64,000 nucleotides of DNA, taken from the NCBI GenBank assembly GCA_047967505.1, contig CM106541.1. One strand, 5' to 3'. The DNA comes from Dipteris shenzhenensis (lineage: Eukaryota > Polypodiophyta > Polypodiopsida > Gleicheniales). Position numbers and translations under genes: made by a program. The notes beneath the pieces were generated by a model, which ran no database searches, had not been told where the DNA came from, and was given only the letters and a program-made list of their open reading frames with translations. Positions 54,885 to 64,000 of the stretch are shown here, one piece after another; the first letter of the stretch is position 1, and each line of letters opens with the position of its first letter.

Positions 54885-55634
54885 ATGGTGGCCAAGAGCC
54901 CGGAACCGGTGGCCCAGGCGGACCCCCCCCCTCCATCAGCCTACCGCATAACACTGACAGAGCACCAGGTCTCCTTGGTGAAGTAGGCCGCCACGGACTT
55001 CTCCTAGACATCCGTTTATGGGAGAGTCATTGGCTACTCCCCTTCACGAGCAGACATCAGGGAATGGTTGCAGTCCACCCTCTACCTTGAGGACAGCCAC
55101 ATTGAGGAGGTTGCACTCATGGGACGTGGTATCTTCTGGCTCAAGCTCTCCTCAGCACAGGCTGCGAGCGATATGGTTAGGCAATCCCCTACTTCTGTGG
55201 GTGGGAAGATCATCCTTATGGTCCCATGGTATAGGGGTTTCAGTGTAGCGGACTTTGATGCCTGCTTCCGCATTCCTCGCCATCCAGTTACCCTCATTTT
55301 CCCAGGCCTCGCAACCGAGCTTCGCCCGATCATCAAGGACGTGGGGGCGCACTTTGGCTGGCCCATGCAGGACACCTACGTTGATGCGGCGGTAGCCCAA
55401 GGGGTGCCACGTGTCAAAGTGGCAGTCCTAGATCCGCAGAGTATCCGCTCGGAGTTCGAGATCGAGACGGAGACAGGTGTGGTGACGCAGCGCATTATGA
55501 TCACTGGTCGCCCAAATCAGTGTCTGAGATGCCATGGCTTCGGGCACCAGGCGCGCTCCTGCCCTCGCTTCACGAGGATAGAATCTCAGAAGGCCCCATC
55601 CAGGCAACTCAGGATCCCCCCCACCAAGCATTGA
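54885..55634 (+). pseudogene. LINE C ORF1, DUF4283-like domain and CCHC knuckle
   Basis: Starts MVAKSPEPVAQADPPPPSAY. Two TAG stops (54984-54986, 55005-55007) interrupt the N-terminus, and the same frame is then open to 55634: GRVIGYSPSRADIREWLQ, VALMGRGIFWLKLSSAQAA, ILMVPWYRGFSVADFDACF, PVTLIFPGLATELRPI, then the knuckle CLRCHGFGHQARSC (55521-55562) with all ligands. The domain order is that of plant L1 ORF1. A frameshift near 55590-55610 passes to the next frame. Confidence 0.8.
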
Positions 55635-56797
55635 CACCCCCTCCCGAAGGGGAAGGCTGGACTGAGGTCAAAAGAAAACGGAAAGGAAACAAAGCAAGAC
55701 CAAAAAAGCCTTCCCATCTACAGCAAGAGCCCGCCCCTGTGGTCACCAACAATCAGCAGCAGCCTGGTAAGGGGAAGGAGAAAGGAAAGGAGAAGATTAG
55801 TCAGCCTCCCCCTCATCCTTCACCCCGCCTTCCTTCCCCTCCCCCCTCCTCCTCGGTCCCCCGACCTCCACCGCCTCTAGGATCCCCCCTAGCACCGGTG
55901 GTTTCCGCTCCCCTCTCTTCCTCGAGCATGATCCAGAGGGAACCCCCCTCTCCGCCTGAGCCACCTGCAGCCCCGAAGCCAGCACAGACCTCCCCCGCGC
56001 CTATCCCTCCTGGCCCGGCGGAGGGGAGAGGCCCTTCCCCGCAGAAGGCCAGCACCAATCCAGCTTGTTCGACAGCCAGCACCCCTCTCTCTGGTTCAGA
56101 CTCCTCATCCTCGTCCCCACACCCAAGGGCTGCTCCTAGAGCTCTACCTTTGGAGTTTTACCGAGCAGGACCTTGGGATTATCTGGATGCAGCGGGTATT
56201 GGCTCCTTCCCTGCATGCCTAGACATGAGCATCTTCTTCCTCTGCAAGGGGGCGGAGGGTAAGGTGTCCGTCCTTGCCCCCCACGATGGTCCTAGCTATT
56301 CCTTCACTATCACCGGTGACGGGAATGAGCAATGGACGAATGAAAATGTTTGGGAGACGATTCGAGATCAGTCCCAGGAGCAGGTGCAGGACTGGATCGG
56401 TAGCAGAGCAGCAGAGCTTCTTCAGCAACAGTGGAAGGAGGGTGACGTTCGTCTGAGATGGCGCCACAGTGCCAAACGATTCCGCCTTTTGGTCATTATT
56501 CGGCCGCCTCTAGAGTGGGTCTACGCGGAAGGGCTCCGCCCATGGAGGACCTCAGAGGTAGCGGGCTTCTATAGTATTTCCCTGGCAGAGGCGTCGAGCT
56601 GGTTAGAGAGAGCTTACCACCATGAGACAAAGGGCCTCTCCCCTCTGTTGAAGGTTTTAGACAATGGGTCCGATGATCCGGCCTCTCCTTCGAAACCCTC
56701 ACAGAAGCGCCTTCGTCTGCACACTCGACATCCTCTGACCACCTCGACATCGACCGCAAGCAGACAGCTGTTTGTGGCCCATCTCCCCTCTTCATGA
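55610..56797 (+). pseudogene. LINE C ORF1 C-terminal part, Pro-rich
   Basis: A continuous frame after the frameshift: PPPEGEGWTEVKRKRKGNKA (the usual 'GW..V..RR' end of plant LINE ORF1), a 130-residue Pro/Ser-rich linker, then a compact region with no family I recognise: LPLEFYRAGPWDYLDAAGIG, FFLCKGAEGKVSVLAPHDG, NEQWTNENVWETIRDQSQEQ, LRWRHSAKRFRLLVIIRPP. It stops at 56797, overlapping the start of ORF2. The extra globular part is noteworthy. Confidence 0.65.
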
Positions 56798-57833
56798 GTA
56801 TACGCATTATCTCTTGGAACGTCAACGGGTTCCACTCATAAAGAACCCCAGGAAGATGGTGCTCAGACAGGAGCTCCAGCCAGCCTTGGTGGGAAGGGTA
56901 GATGTGCTCCTATTGCAAGAACACAAGCTTTCGGCTTCTTAGACCAGTATTTGTGGGAAGGTCCTCACAGGACGCTCCCACACCTACTGGGAACCTTCGA
57001 TTGGCGAGCAAGGGAGGAGCGGGGGTGTCTGTACCTCCATCGACACTTCTCTAGTTCAGCATGTGTGTGGTTTTGGCACTTTGATCCCAGGACGTGCGCT
57101 TTGGGTGGGCTTGAATATTAAGGGATCCCGTATCGGCATCCTCAATATCTATGCCCGACCGACCTCAGACGGAGAGCCGCTTTTTGGAGCTCTTTGACAG
57201 ACTTGGATTGTAGGAGGGGACTTCAACAACCTTGAGACCCTAGAGGATCAGCAGGGACGGGGCCCAGAGTTCCTCAGTATAGCTCAGGCAGAGCAGGCAG
57301 ATTGGGACTCCTTCCTGTTCGCAGTGGGAGGTCGGGACAGATGGAGGGAGCCTTCCTTTCGCAGATGGACAGGGAGTTTGGACTTCTCTTGGGGTTACAG
57401 GAGGGAGGGAGGCAGACTTCTGGAGCGGCTGGACCGTTTCTATGTCAGCGATTGGGCGCTTGGCAGAGGTGGAGAGTCAGGAGTGGTTCCAGGGATGACA
57501 CTCTCAGACCATGCCCCAGTCATCCTAGTCCTGGACTCAACCTCTCACTCCTCACCTCCACGCTCATGCCGGATCCCAGACTCCATCTACTCCAGAGCAG
57601 CGGTTCGCAGCAGCAGGATAGTGGACCTGAGGGAGCAGGATTGGGACCCCATGGGGGATATGGCAGCACAGGTAGCTCAGGCGCTTGCCGAGTCTAGTCT
57701 CATGTGTCAACAGGAGGCGATTCAAGTCAGGCAACAGTGGTGGGCGAAGGAGAGGGGTCTCAGACGAGATCTCACCTCGATTCAACGGATGCAGCAATCT
57801 TCTCCAGGCTCTGAGGAGCTCAGACGGCGGTAG
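56794..57833 (+). pseudogene. LINE C ORF2 endonuclease domain
   Basis: MSIRIISWNVNGF starts at 56794 (ATGA overlap with the ORF1 stop). A shift near 56840 leads to VDVLLLQEHKLS with the catalytic Glu, RSGGVCTSI, IGILNIYARPTSDGEP, WIVGGDFNNLETLEDQQG, DRFYVSDWALG and GMTLSDHAPVILVLD with the Asp-His pair (near 57500). The frame 57324-57833 then stays open into the linker (QQWWAKERGLRRDLTSIQ). It would cut target DNA in target-primed reverse transcription. Confidence 0.8.
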
Positions 57834-58106
57834 GAGGTTCGAGCCCCCGAGCCATGCTAGAGGAGATCACCCAGCGACGCTCAGAGTTCTCGTTTCATGC
57901 TTCCAAGTCCTTCTGGGCTAGGAAAGGCGACATGATGTGCAGAGAGTTCTTTAGGACTCATGGCCAGAGGTCAGCAGGGGAACAGCTCCGATCTCTTAGA
58001 GCGCAGGATGGTAGTGTCAGGACAGATCCAGACGAGGTCCGAGACTTGGCGACAGATTTCTACAGATCCCTGTTCCAGCAGGATCCCCCAGACCCGCATG
58101 AGCAAG
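57834..58106 (+). pseudogene. LINE C ORF2 linker between endonuclease and RT
   Basis: Reads MLEEITQRRSEFSFHASKSF, WARKGDMMCREFFRTH, LRAQDGSVRTDPDEVRDLAT, DFYRSLFQQDPPDPHE, the standard connector of plant L1 ORF2. Cut at about 58106 by the insertion. Confidence 0.75.
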
Positions 58107-58437
58107 GTTGGTATATAGAAGGTTATGCATAAGTTAGGAGCTTTCAATAATTTATATTGCTTATTTAATTGATTTTTTCTTGGTGTAGTGTACTATGTTC
58201 AATGCTATATGGTGTGAGGGCAAGCATTTTCGAACACAACGGATTGATGATAAGAGAAACACACAAGATTGCGGCGTCATTGCTAGCTTTGAGGGAGCCA
58301 ATGGAGCCATGGATGATTATTGTGGCATAATCCAAGATATTATTAAGCTTGACTTTCGACGCTTCTTTGTGTATGTTTTGGATGTAAAGTGGTTTGAGGA
58401 CGTGGTGGAAAGAGGCCCTAATGCAACAATCGTTGCA
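58107..58437 (+). mobile_element. fragment of a CACTA (En/Spm) transposase gene, DUF4216-like, inside LINE C
   Basis: Sequence foreign to LINEs. After A/T-rich DNA with an intron-like end ('ttttttcttggtgtag' near 58188) it reads MFNAIWCEGKHFRTQRIDDK, RNTQDCGVIASFEGANGA, MDDYCGIIQDIIKLDFRRF and VYVLDVKWFEDVV. The 'YxGIIxDIIxLDF...KWF' pattern is that of DUF4216, found at the C-terminus of CACTA transposases. Family identification is by recalled pattern. No flanking duplication or CACTA terminus was seen. Confidence 0.6.
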
Positions 58438-59393
58438 GAGATGCAGGATGCGGTGAGCGCTATTGATGGGCAGAAGTGCCTAGGTGAGGATGGCCTCTCC
58501 AGAGCTTTCTTCACCACCTTCTGGGAGCAGGTCCACTGGCCCTGCTCGCAGCCTTCCAGCATATCTTCTCTAGCGGACGGATGCCAGAGAGCCTTGTGAC
58601 AGGCTTGATATGCCTCATCCCCAAAGGGGGGGACCATCAGGAGATCAGACAGTGGCGCCCTACCACCCTCCTGCCAACTACCTACAAAATCCTCGCCAAG
58701 ATGATCAGTAGCCGCATCCGCCCCCTGCTACATGACTTGATCCATGACACCCAGACTGGTTTTGTCCAAGATCGCAGCATTTTGGACAACATCTTCACTT
58801 TCTCAGAGGCGACGGAGTGGGCCCAGCACAGTGGCCAGCACCTTGCCATACTCCTTCTTGACTTTGAGAAGGCGTACGACAGGGTAGAGTGGTCCTTCTT
58901 GGAAGGTACACTCTCTCGGTTCGGTTTCCCGGACGAGTGGATCAGAGGTATTGCTAGCCTCTACAGGTCGGCCTCCAGTCGGGTTATCATCAGCGGTAGG
59001 ATGGGGGAGAGATTCACCCTCGAGCGCTCGGTGCGTCAGGGCTGCCCGCTTGCGCCCTACCTCCTCCTATTTTTTGCGGAGGCCATGACCCACTTCCTAC
59101 GAGCCCGTACCATTGGTCTTCGCGGGATGTGTCTCCCTATTCGAGACGATGCAGAACTTCTGGACTCCGAGTATGCAGGCGACACAACCCTATATGTGCA
59201 GGATGATATCGAGTCACTGGAGCGAGTGAGACTGTCCTTAGAGGTTTTTTGCCTACCGCTGGGGCGAAAATCAATTGGCATAAGTCAGTTGGTTTTCTTA
59301 CGGATCCGGAAGACAGCTCACAATGGGGTATTTTCCTGGGGTTTCGCTGGATCCCTAGAGGACAGACGACACGTTACCTGGGATTCCAGGTAG
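58438..59393 (+). pseudogene. LINE C ORF2 reverse transcriptase, active site YAGD
   Basis: Reads DAVSAIDGQKCLGEDGLSRA, then in a shifted frame MPESLVTGLICLIPKGGDHQ, IRQWRPTTLLPTTYKILAKM, DTQTGFVQDRSILDNIFTF, LAILLLDFEKAYDRVEWSFL, VRQGCPLAPYLLLFFAEAM and EYAGDTTLYVQDD. The box YAGD (59172-59183) has Gly for the first catalytic Asp (gac to ggc), so the enzyme would be dead even if the frame were whole. Otherwise this RT is the longest open one of the window (58581-59393). Confidence 0.88.
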
Positions 59394-61140
59394 GCCTAGA
59401 CATCACGCCGGCTCAATAGTTCTTACCGGTCCTAGCCTGCATACGACGGAAGCTAGCCTTCCGGAGCACGGCTCGGCTATCCTTGGTTGGCAGGGCCCTT
59501 GTGGTCAACCAGGTCCTTCTTGCCACCATTTGGTATGTGGCCTCTTGCTGGTGTTTCTCGAGATCATGTGTAGCCCAGCTGAGGAGACTGGTGCAGAACT
59601 TCCTTTGGTATGGCTCAGATGGTTATGGCACCACGAGAGTCCGGTACGCCTGGCAGACGGTCATTCTCCCCCTGACACAGGGCGGCCTTGGCATCATAGA
59701 TCCAGAACTGCAGAGTCAGGCACTACTTGGCAAGTTAGTCATCCGCGGTCTGACCCCAGGAGGGCAGACGTGGAAACTCTTGCTTCAGCATGGTCTTAGC
59801 GCGTGTACCCCCTAGAGAGGGGGTGATTGGCAGCCATCTATCCGGTGGATCTTCACTTCTGCCCCATCGACTCAGCCCTGTTCCCCCTTCCTCCGTAGCC
59901 TCGTCTCAATCTGCAGGAAGTTGCAACACAACCTCTCCCAGGTTCCCCCTAGTTGCCGAGAGGAGATAGACAGACAGCCCCTGTACTGGAGCAGCCAGGT
60001 GACAGATGATACAGGTCGCCAGCTTGGAGAGAGATCCCATATCCCTTGGGCGCTCTGGGCACGTGGGCCCGCGTGCTCGCTCCGGGTTTGGAGGGACGTC
60101 TACAGCCAGCTGAGCCCAAGCGAGCTAGCAGCAGCAGTAGGTACGACACGTGGGATCCAGGCTCGGCGAGCGGAGATCGATGCTGCCATTCCTGCAGGTT
60201 GGAGGATTTACATGGTCACCACAGACAGCTCTTCCCGGGAGATGAGAGGTGGCTAGGACAGTTCACACCCCGAGGCATTCCTTTGGTGGTTGCATGCCTT
60301 TTCTCGGACTCCTCGATCCACTTCTTCTCCGTCGCCGATGATAGCCGCCTCCAGAGCAGAGAGGCCGTGATTGACCCCCAGCTACAAGGGAAAACGTGGC
60401 ATATAGACCCCCTGATTATGCAGGACCAGGACTGGAGACTCTGGATATGGGAGGGCCGTTCCTTGACAGAGGTGGAGTGGGACCCAGGGGAGTGGCGCTG
60501 GCCACCATTGGAGACCTCAGAGAACCCTACCCCCTTCTTCTCTTACAGTGCGTGTACTTGTAGGCGTGCTCTTGGGGCTCTCCGGCGCGGGCTACCCACA
60601 CAGGCACATAGTTGGTATGCCCAAGGGATATCTCTGGTCTTTCTTCGCACATTCTGGAAGACTCTTTGGGCAAGCTGGTGGCTGAGGAAGATCTCTTACT
60701 TTCTTTGGATGGTGGCACACAAGGGGCTACCAGTTGGTAGCTGGCTGAGGCAGATGGGGCAAGAGGGGCACTGCCAGATGTGTTTTCAGGAGGAGTCGTC
60801 TTTGAAGCACTGCCTTTGGAGCTGCTCGCATGCGCAGACAGTTTGGAAGGGAGTCATGGGGATCTTAGCAAGGGCTGCACCCGAGCTAGGACCGATCACT
60901 TGGGGAGCCGTTTGCTGGTGCAGCACCGAGATGGGACATCACTTGGCTTATGAGTTCTCTAGGCAGGATCCAGTCTTCTTCATCACGCAGGCCACCTGGG
61001 CATACATGGACAGCTTCCCTTGGCATCTGACAGAGACAGATGTAGGAGCGATGACCCGGCACCCAGTTTGGGAGATCATAAGGAGCATTGTAGGCTGGCA
61101 TATCTGGACTTCTAGATGCGCGCAGACCGTAGGAGATTAG
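59394..61140 (+). pseudogene. LINE C ORF2 C-terminal region with zf-RVT domain
   Basis: Three open pieces in different frames: LVGRALVVNQVLLATIWYVA to QHGLSACTP (59483-59815); PLYWSSQVTDDTGRQLGE to WRIYMVTTDSSS (59921-60256); and, after a frameshift near 60220-60250, WLGQFTPRGIPLVVACLFSD, WWLRKISYFLWMVAHKGLPV, CQMCFQEESSLKHCLWSC (zf-RVT) to WHIWTSRCAQTVGD (stop 61138-61140). Codons related to other LINE ends continue to about 61372. Confidence 0.8.
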
Positions 61141-61510
61141 GCTTCTTCTGCTACCCAGACCCTAGCAGACATTTGGAGCACGATCATTCACACGCTCAAG
61201 GGTTAGTGGGATCAGATTCAGGGGGAGTCCCGGGCAGGGAAGGAAAAGAGACGGCGCTTCCTTCACGACTGGGACCACCGGGAGCTGTTCTTCCAGCACG
61301 CTGCTCGGAGTCTTCAGTGGCATTACGCCCCCCCACCGTGGCTGTTTGTCCACTCTCTGATGATTATGCCCTGAGAGGCTTGTAATGAGCATTTTAGCTC
61401 CTCGGGCTGTATCCATTTTGTGATTGCAGCCCGTTGGCCTTTAGGCCTTCTTGTACTCTCGTTTTCAAGTAATATAACTAGCACTACTTTTTGCGCAAAA
61501 AAAAAAAAAA

Positions 61511-61935
61511 GACAGCCCAGATGATCTCCTGGCCATAACCCAAGTCTTGTAGGCACCGTATGAGGCGGGCTCTCGGAACCGTGTTAAATGTCTTGAAAAT
61601 TCCACAAAGCAACAATAAACCTTCTTCGTGCCCTCGCCTCCTCGATGATACAACTAAGTGTAGAATGTGGTCCATGGTTCCATGATGACGCTGGAATCTA
61701 GCCTATCTTGCTGCTCTAAGTCCTCGACACTCTGCAAGTCTGCTAACCTTGGAGTCAAGTACTGATGCATAAATCTTGGACATGACATGTCCAATCATAA
61801 TGGTCCTGTAGTTCTCCGGGCTCATGGGATCCCCTACCTTGTATATGGGTGAGATAGTGTTAATGGTCCAAGTGTGTGGAAACCCCAAACAAACAGCTTC
61901 ATTAAAAAGCTTTGCTAAGACCGGGGCTATGTTTG
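61511..61935 (-). mobile_element. LINE A copy, continuation beyond LINE C, minus strand
   Basis: Starts with the right target duplication GACAGCCCAGATGAT (61511-61525). Continues the RT upstream: GFPHTWTINTISPIYKVGDP, ENYRTIMIGHVMSKIYASVL. The match to LINE A (+) ends near 61935, so this copy is 5'-truncated. Confidence 0.85.
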
Positions 61936-61963
61936 AGGGGAGGGGTTCCTATCCTTCCGAAGG

Positions 61964-62984
61964 TGTTACCGGAGGCCAAAGGCCACTGGCATGAGAAGCA
62001 TGAGTTTTGCAATGCTCTAATGCAATGGATCGCGCAGAGCGCATCGTGCAGTAGTGTGCGAGTGTCGTATGCTATACTGCAGTGAACGACGACGTACGAG
62101 TGCACTATGCTAATGACAATAACCGGCTAACTCCACAACATAAGCAAAATAAGAAAATCCTACACTGGTGAACAATCCCCATATTGGGAAGAGACAAGAG
62201 AGATGAGAAAGTGACCGAGTTGGCCAAAGTACATATCACTGGACTAGTGTCCCCAGGTCACAAGTCGCAAGTCACAAGAATACACAGGTCTATCCCCATA
62301 GTAGACAGAGGGTACACACAAGTCTCTCCACATTCTCTCCTTGGCAAGCTCGTAGCTCTAGCCTCTATCTCTCCTCACTCTCCTCTCTTTCGCTCCAGTG
62401 CCGAATGCCGAATGAATTTTCCTCTCTCCCCCTTCTCCTTCATCCTCATCCCTCGCCTTAGAGGGTCCCTTCTTCGCTGAGAATCCCCCTCTTTCTTCCC
62501 ATTGGTCATCCTCTTATCTCCTTAGCTGTTGAGGATAGCCGTTGCGCCGCTGGCTCTCTTGATGGCTACGGCGACTTCCTGACTCCCTGACTCGCCAACC
62601 TGATGGTGTAAATTCTCCATGTGCAGGTGAGCTGGATCACCGCACCACTGCACCACTATATCACTGAACCACTGTGTAAATGTAAATACTCCTGACTGCT
62701 CCATGTGCTAAGCTCACTCTCCATGTGCGCAGCTCTTGATGAGATCACTTTGGACATGATACTCTTGGTTGACCTGTGGTTGACATGTGTCGACCTGTGG
62801 TTGACATGTGTCGACCTGTGGTTGACATGTGTCGTTACATGATTGCCTCGGATAGTACTCCTGGATGATGAACCCGTGTGATCGCGTGGCTAACTTGTGT
62901 TGACACGTGGTCAACATGTGGTCAATAGATGTCGTCATGTGGTCAACGCCTGTCGACAGGTGGTCGTCGTGTGATAAGGTAACA
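61964..62984 (-). repeat. LTR4, about 1.02 kb, with TGTTACC...GGTAACA ends
   Basis: The two ends are 7-bp inverted repeats (61964-61970, 62978-62984). On the minus strand a purine tract 'aaggcgggggaaac' lies just before TGTTACC at 62984, which marks this as the 3' LTR of a minus-strand element with its body to the right. It contains three tandem 21-bp units (62771-62833, gacctgtggttgacatgtgtc) and further TTGAC/GTCAA words near 62890-62960. Confidence 0.7.
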
Positions 62985-63332
62985 GTTTCCCCCGCCTTGA
63001 TCATTCACTGTCCCGGTGAATAGAAATGGAGGACGAATCCGTCAAAGAAAAAATAAAAATGAACTTACAAACCATTGATATGGTGATGGAGTAGGAAAAG
63101 GAAATGGTACAGACCATGTGGTTGGCCGTGGGAGTAATTTAAGACTTGTATTAAGTTGAAACATGAAAAATAAACTGCTGCGTGATAAGGGACAGCATGG
63201 AAAATTGCAAAAAAAACTGAGTGCATCTTGAGGTAAAACACTGATATTTACAGTGAGGGCCAAGCAGCTTGGCAAAATCTAACAGTGCAAAAAAAAAAAC
63301 CCAAACACCCATGTATCAACCCTTGTATGAGA
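62985..63332 (-). other. polypurine tract and 3' noncoding region of the LTR4 element
   Basis: The purine tract is the complement of 62985-62998. The rest shows no gene up to the stop codon of the coiled-coil ORF. Confidence 0.55.
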
Positions 63333-64000
63333 TTACTGAGGGTGGTAATCAGCAGCCTGCTCCTCTGCCTTCTCCTCTTCCGCCTTCATATTTGGCTCTG
63401 TGGCCTTTTGCTCATCCCTTTGCTCTGGCTCAGTCATATGTATCTGTGGATGGGGTGCTTCCTCCTCACACTCAAGCGTGTCCATCACATTTCTCAGATT
63501 TTCATACTTGGATTTATATCGGTGGTATCGCCGGTAGTAATGATCCTTTTGCCCTTGCAAGGTGGACTGGAAAGTCTGGAGGGTGGCCAACTGCGTCCGA
63601 AGATCTGTGAATTCTTCCTCCATGGATGAACGCTTCTTTTCCAATTCAGCCACTCCGGATTCTGATTTTTCCTTGGCAATCTCGGAGGAAGACAAAGACT
63701 CTTTTAACTGTGTAATCTCCTGGTGAAATCTGGTCACCTCTGTGACATGCTGGCTTTGCAAAGTTGCCAGAGCTGCTGCATGTTGGCTGCGTAGTGTTGT
63801 CATTTCTGCTTCCCATTCCTGCCTGTGATTATGGAGGCGATCCTCAAGGGCAGCCTGCTGAATGTTCCAAGCGATGTCACGCTCATGTATTGCTGAGTCC
63901 TTCTCTTTCTGCCACCTTTCCTCCTGTTGTCGAAGTGTCACGTCTGTGGCGCGCTGCTGGGCTGCCTGTGCTCTCTCGAATTCTAACTTCAAATGTTGCT
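63333..64000 (-). CDS. long coiled-coil protein, 5' end beyond window
   Basis: An open frame of 222 codons reaching the right edge (last codons read QHLKLEFERAQ from the edge). It is almost wholly helical: heptad-like RQQEERWQKEKDSAIHERD, AALEDRLHNHRQEWEAEMT, LRSQHAAALATLQSQHVTEV, ELEKKRSSMEEEFTDLRTQL, then a basic-aromatic patch YYRRYHRYKSKYENLRNVMD and an acidic tail ending EEQAADYHPQ. It has no stop or frameshift, unlike the other transposon frames. Its position, 350 bp before a purine tract and LTR4, suggests the last ORF of an LTR element (Gag-like or an extra ORF). A host gene lying next to an LTR remains possible. No family recognised. Confidence 0.6.
   Translation of the reverse strand, partial: QHLKLEFERAQAAQQRATDVTLRQQEERWQKEKDSAIHERDIAWNIQQAALEDRLHNHRQEWEAEMTTLRSQHAAALATLQSQHVTEVTRFHQEITQLKESLSSSEIAKEKSESGVAELEKKRSSMEEEFTDLRTQLATLQTFQSTLQGQKDHYYRRYHRYKSKYENLRNVMDTLECEEEAPHPQIHMTEPEQRDEQKATEPNMKAEEEKAEEQAADYHPQ

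Larger units (their letters stand above)
54214..61510 (+). mobile_element. LINE C, full-length L1-type LINE inserted in LINE A
   Basis: 7.3 kb, bounded by a perfect 15-bp target duplication. It has a C/T-rich 5' UTR (54280-54840), ORF1, ORF2 with endonuclease, RT and zf-RVT, a 3' UTR and A14 (61497-61510). GC-rich compared with LINE D. Carries a 330-bp foreign insertion in ORF2. Frameshifts and stops mean it is not active. Confidence 0.92.

Noticed and set aside
54244-54951. Pro/Ser-rich frames and minus-strand Gly/Arg-rich frames in the LINE C 5' UTR
   Set aside because: Pyrimidine-rich UTR read in several frames; ORF1 is taken from the ATG at 54885.

Overview
The window looks like repeat-dense nuclear DNA of a land plant that still makes flagellated sperm. 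A fern fits best; a lycophyte, bryophyte, cycad or Ginkgo is not excluded. Two things point there: plant-type retroelements whose primer sites match initiator-Met tRNA, and the 3' part of a host gene whose spliced reading resembles CFAP44/CFAP43, a ciliary axoneme protein family that seed plants without motile sperm do not need. No bacterial, organellar, rRNA, tRNA or CRISPR feature was recognised.

Layout. 1-2400: a gag-only LTR element and an inverted second LTR. 2411-4860: a C-rich satellite. 5040-10184: LINE A (+). 10188-11757: gag-only LTR element. 11770-14836: scrambled LINE fragments. 14960-16956: an ORF1-only LINE D relative and a LINE D 3' end. 16957-20104: a copia element (LTR2) carrying a nested, TSD-flanked gag-only element. 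20105-21279: a Ty3/gypsy RT fragment (-). 21280-31876: three LINE D copies head to tail, joined only by (TG)n, followed by a second LTR2. 33080-47792: six exons of the CFAP44-like gene (-), with a 12.7-kb intron full of LINE, copia and solo-LTR insertions. 47813-52195: more LTR and LINE debris. 52196-61935: LINE A (-) interrupted by a 7.3-kb LINE C (+) with a perfect 15-bp target duplication. 61964-64000: the 1-kb LTR and last ORF, a long coiled coil, of another LTR element (-).

The mobile DNA falls into a few families. Four LINE families differ in their 3' tails: A ends in (TTTC)n, B in (CT)n, C in poly(A), D in a shared AAAGATTTCAC-like motif plus (TG)n. The LTR1 family has 300-350-bp LTRs, TGTTAGAA...CCTTCA ends, a PBS TGGTATCAGAGCC two bases inside the LTR, and at most a gag gene, so it resembles the terminal-repeat-with-GAG (TR-GAG) class. 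LTR2, LTR4 and assorted copia/gypsy fragments complete the set. Practically every transposon ORF is broken by stops or frameshifts, and several RT active sites are mutated (YAGD, YAND, stop-VDD, LDI). Only the host exons stay open and splice in phase.
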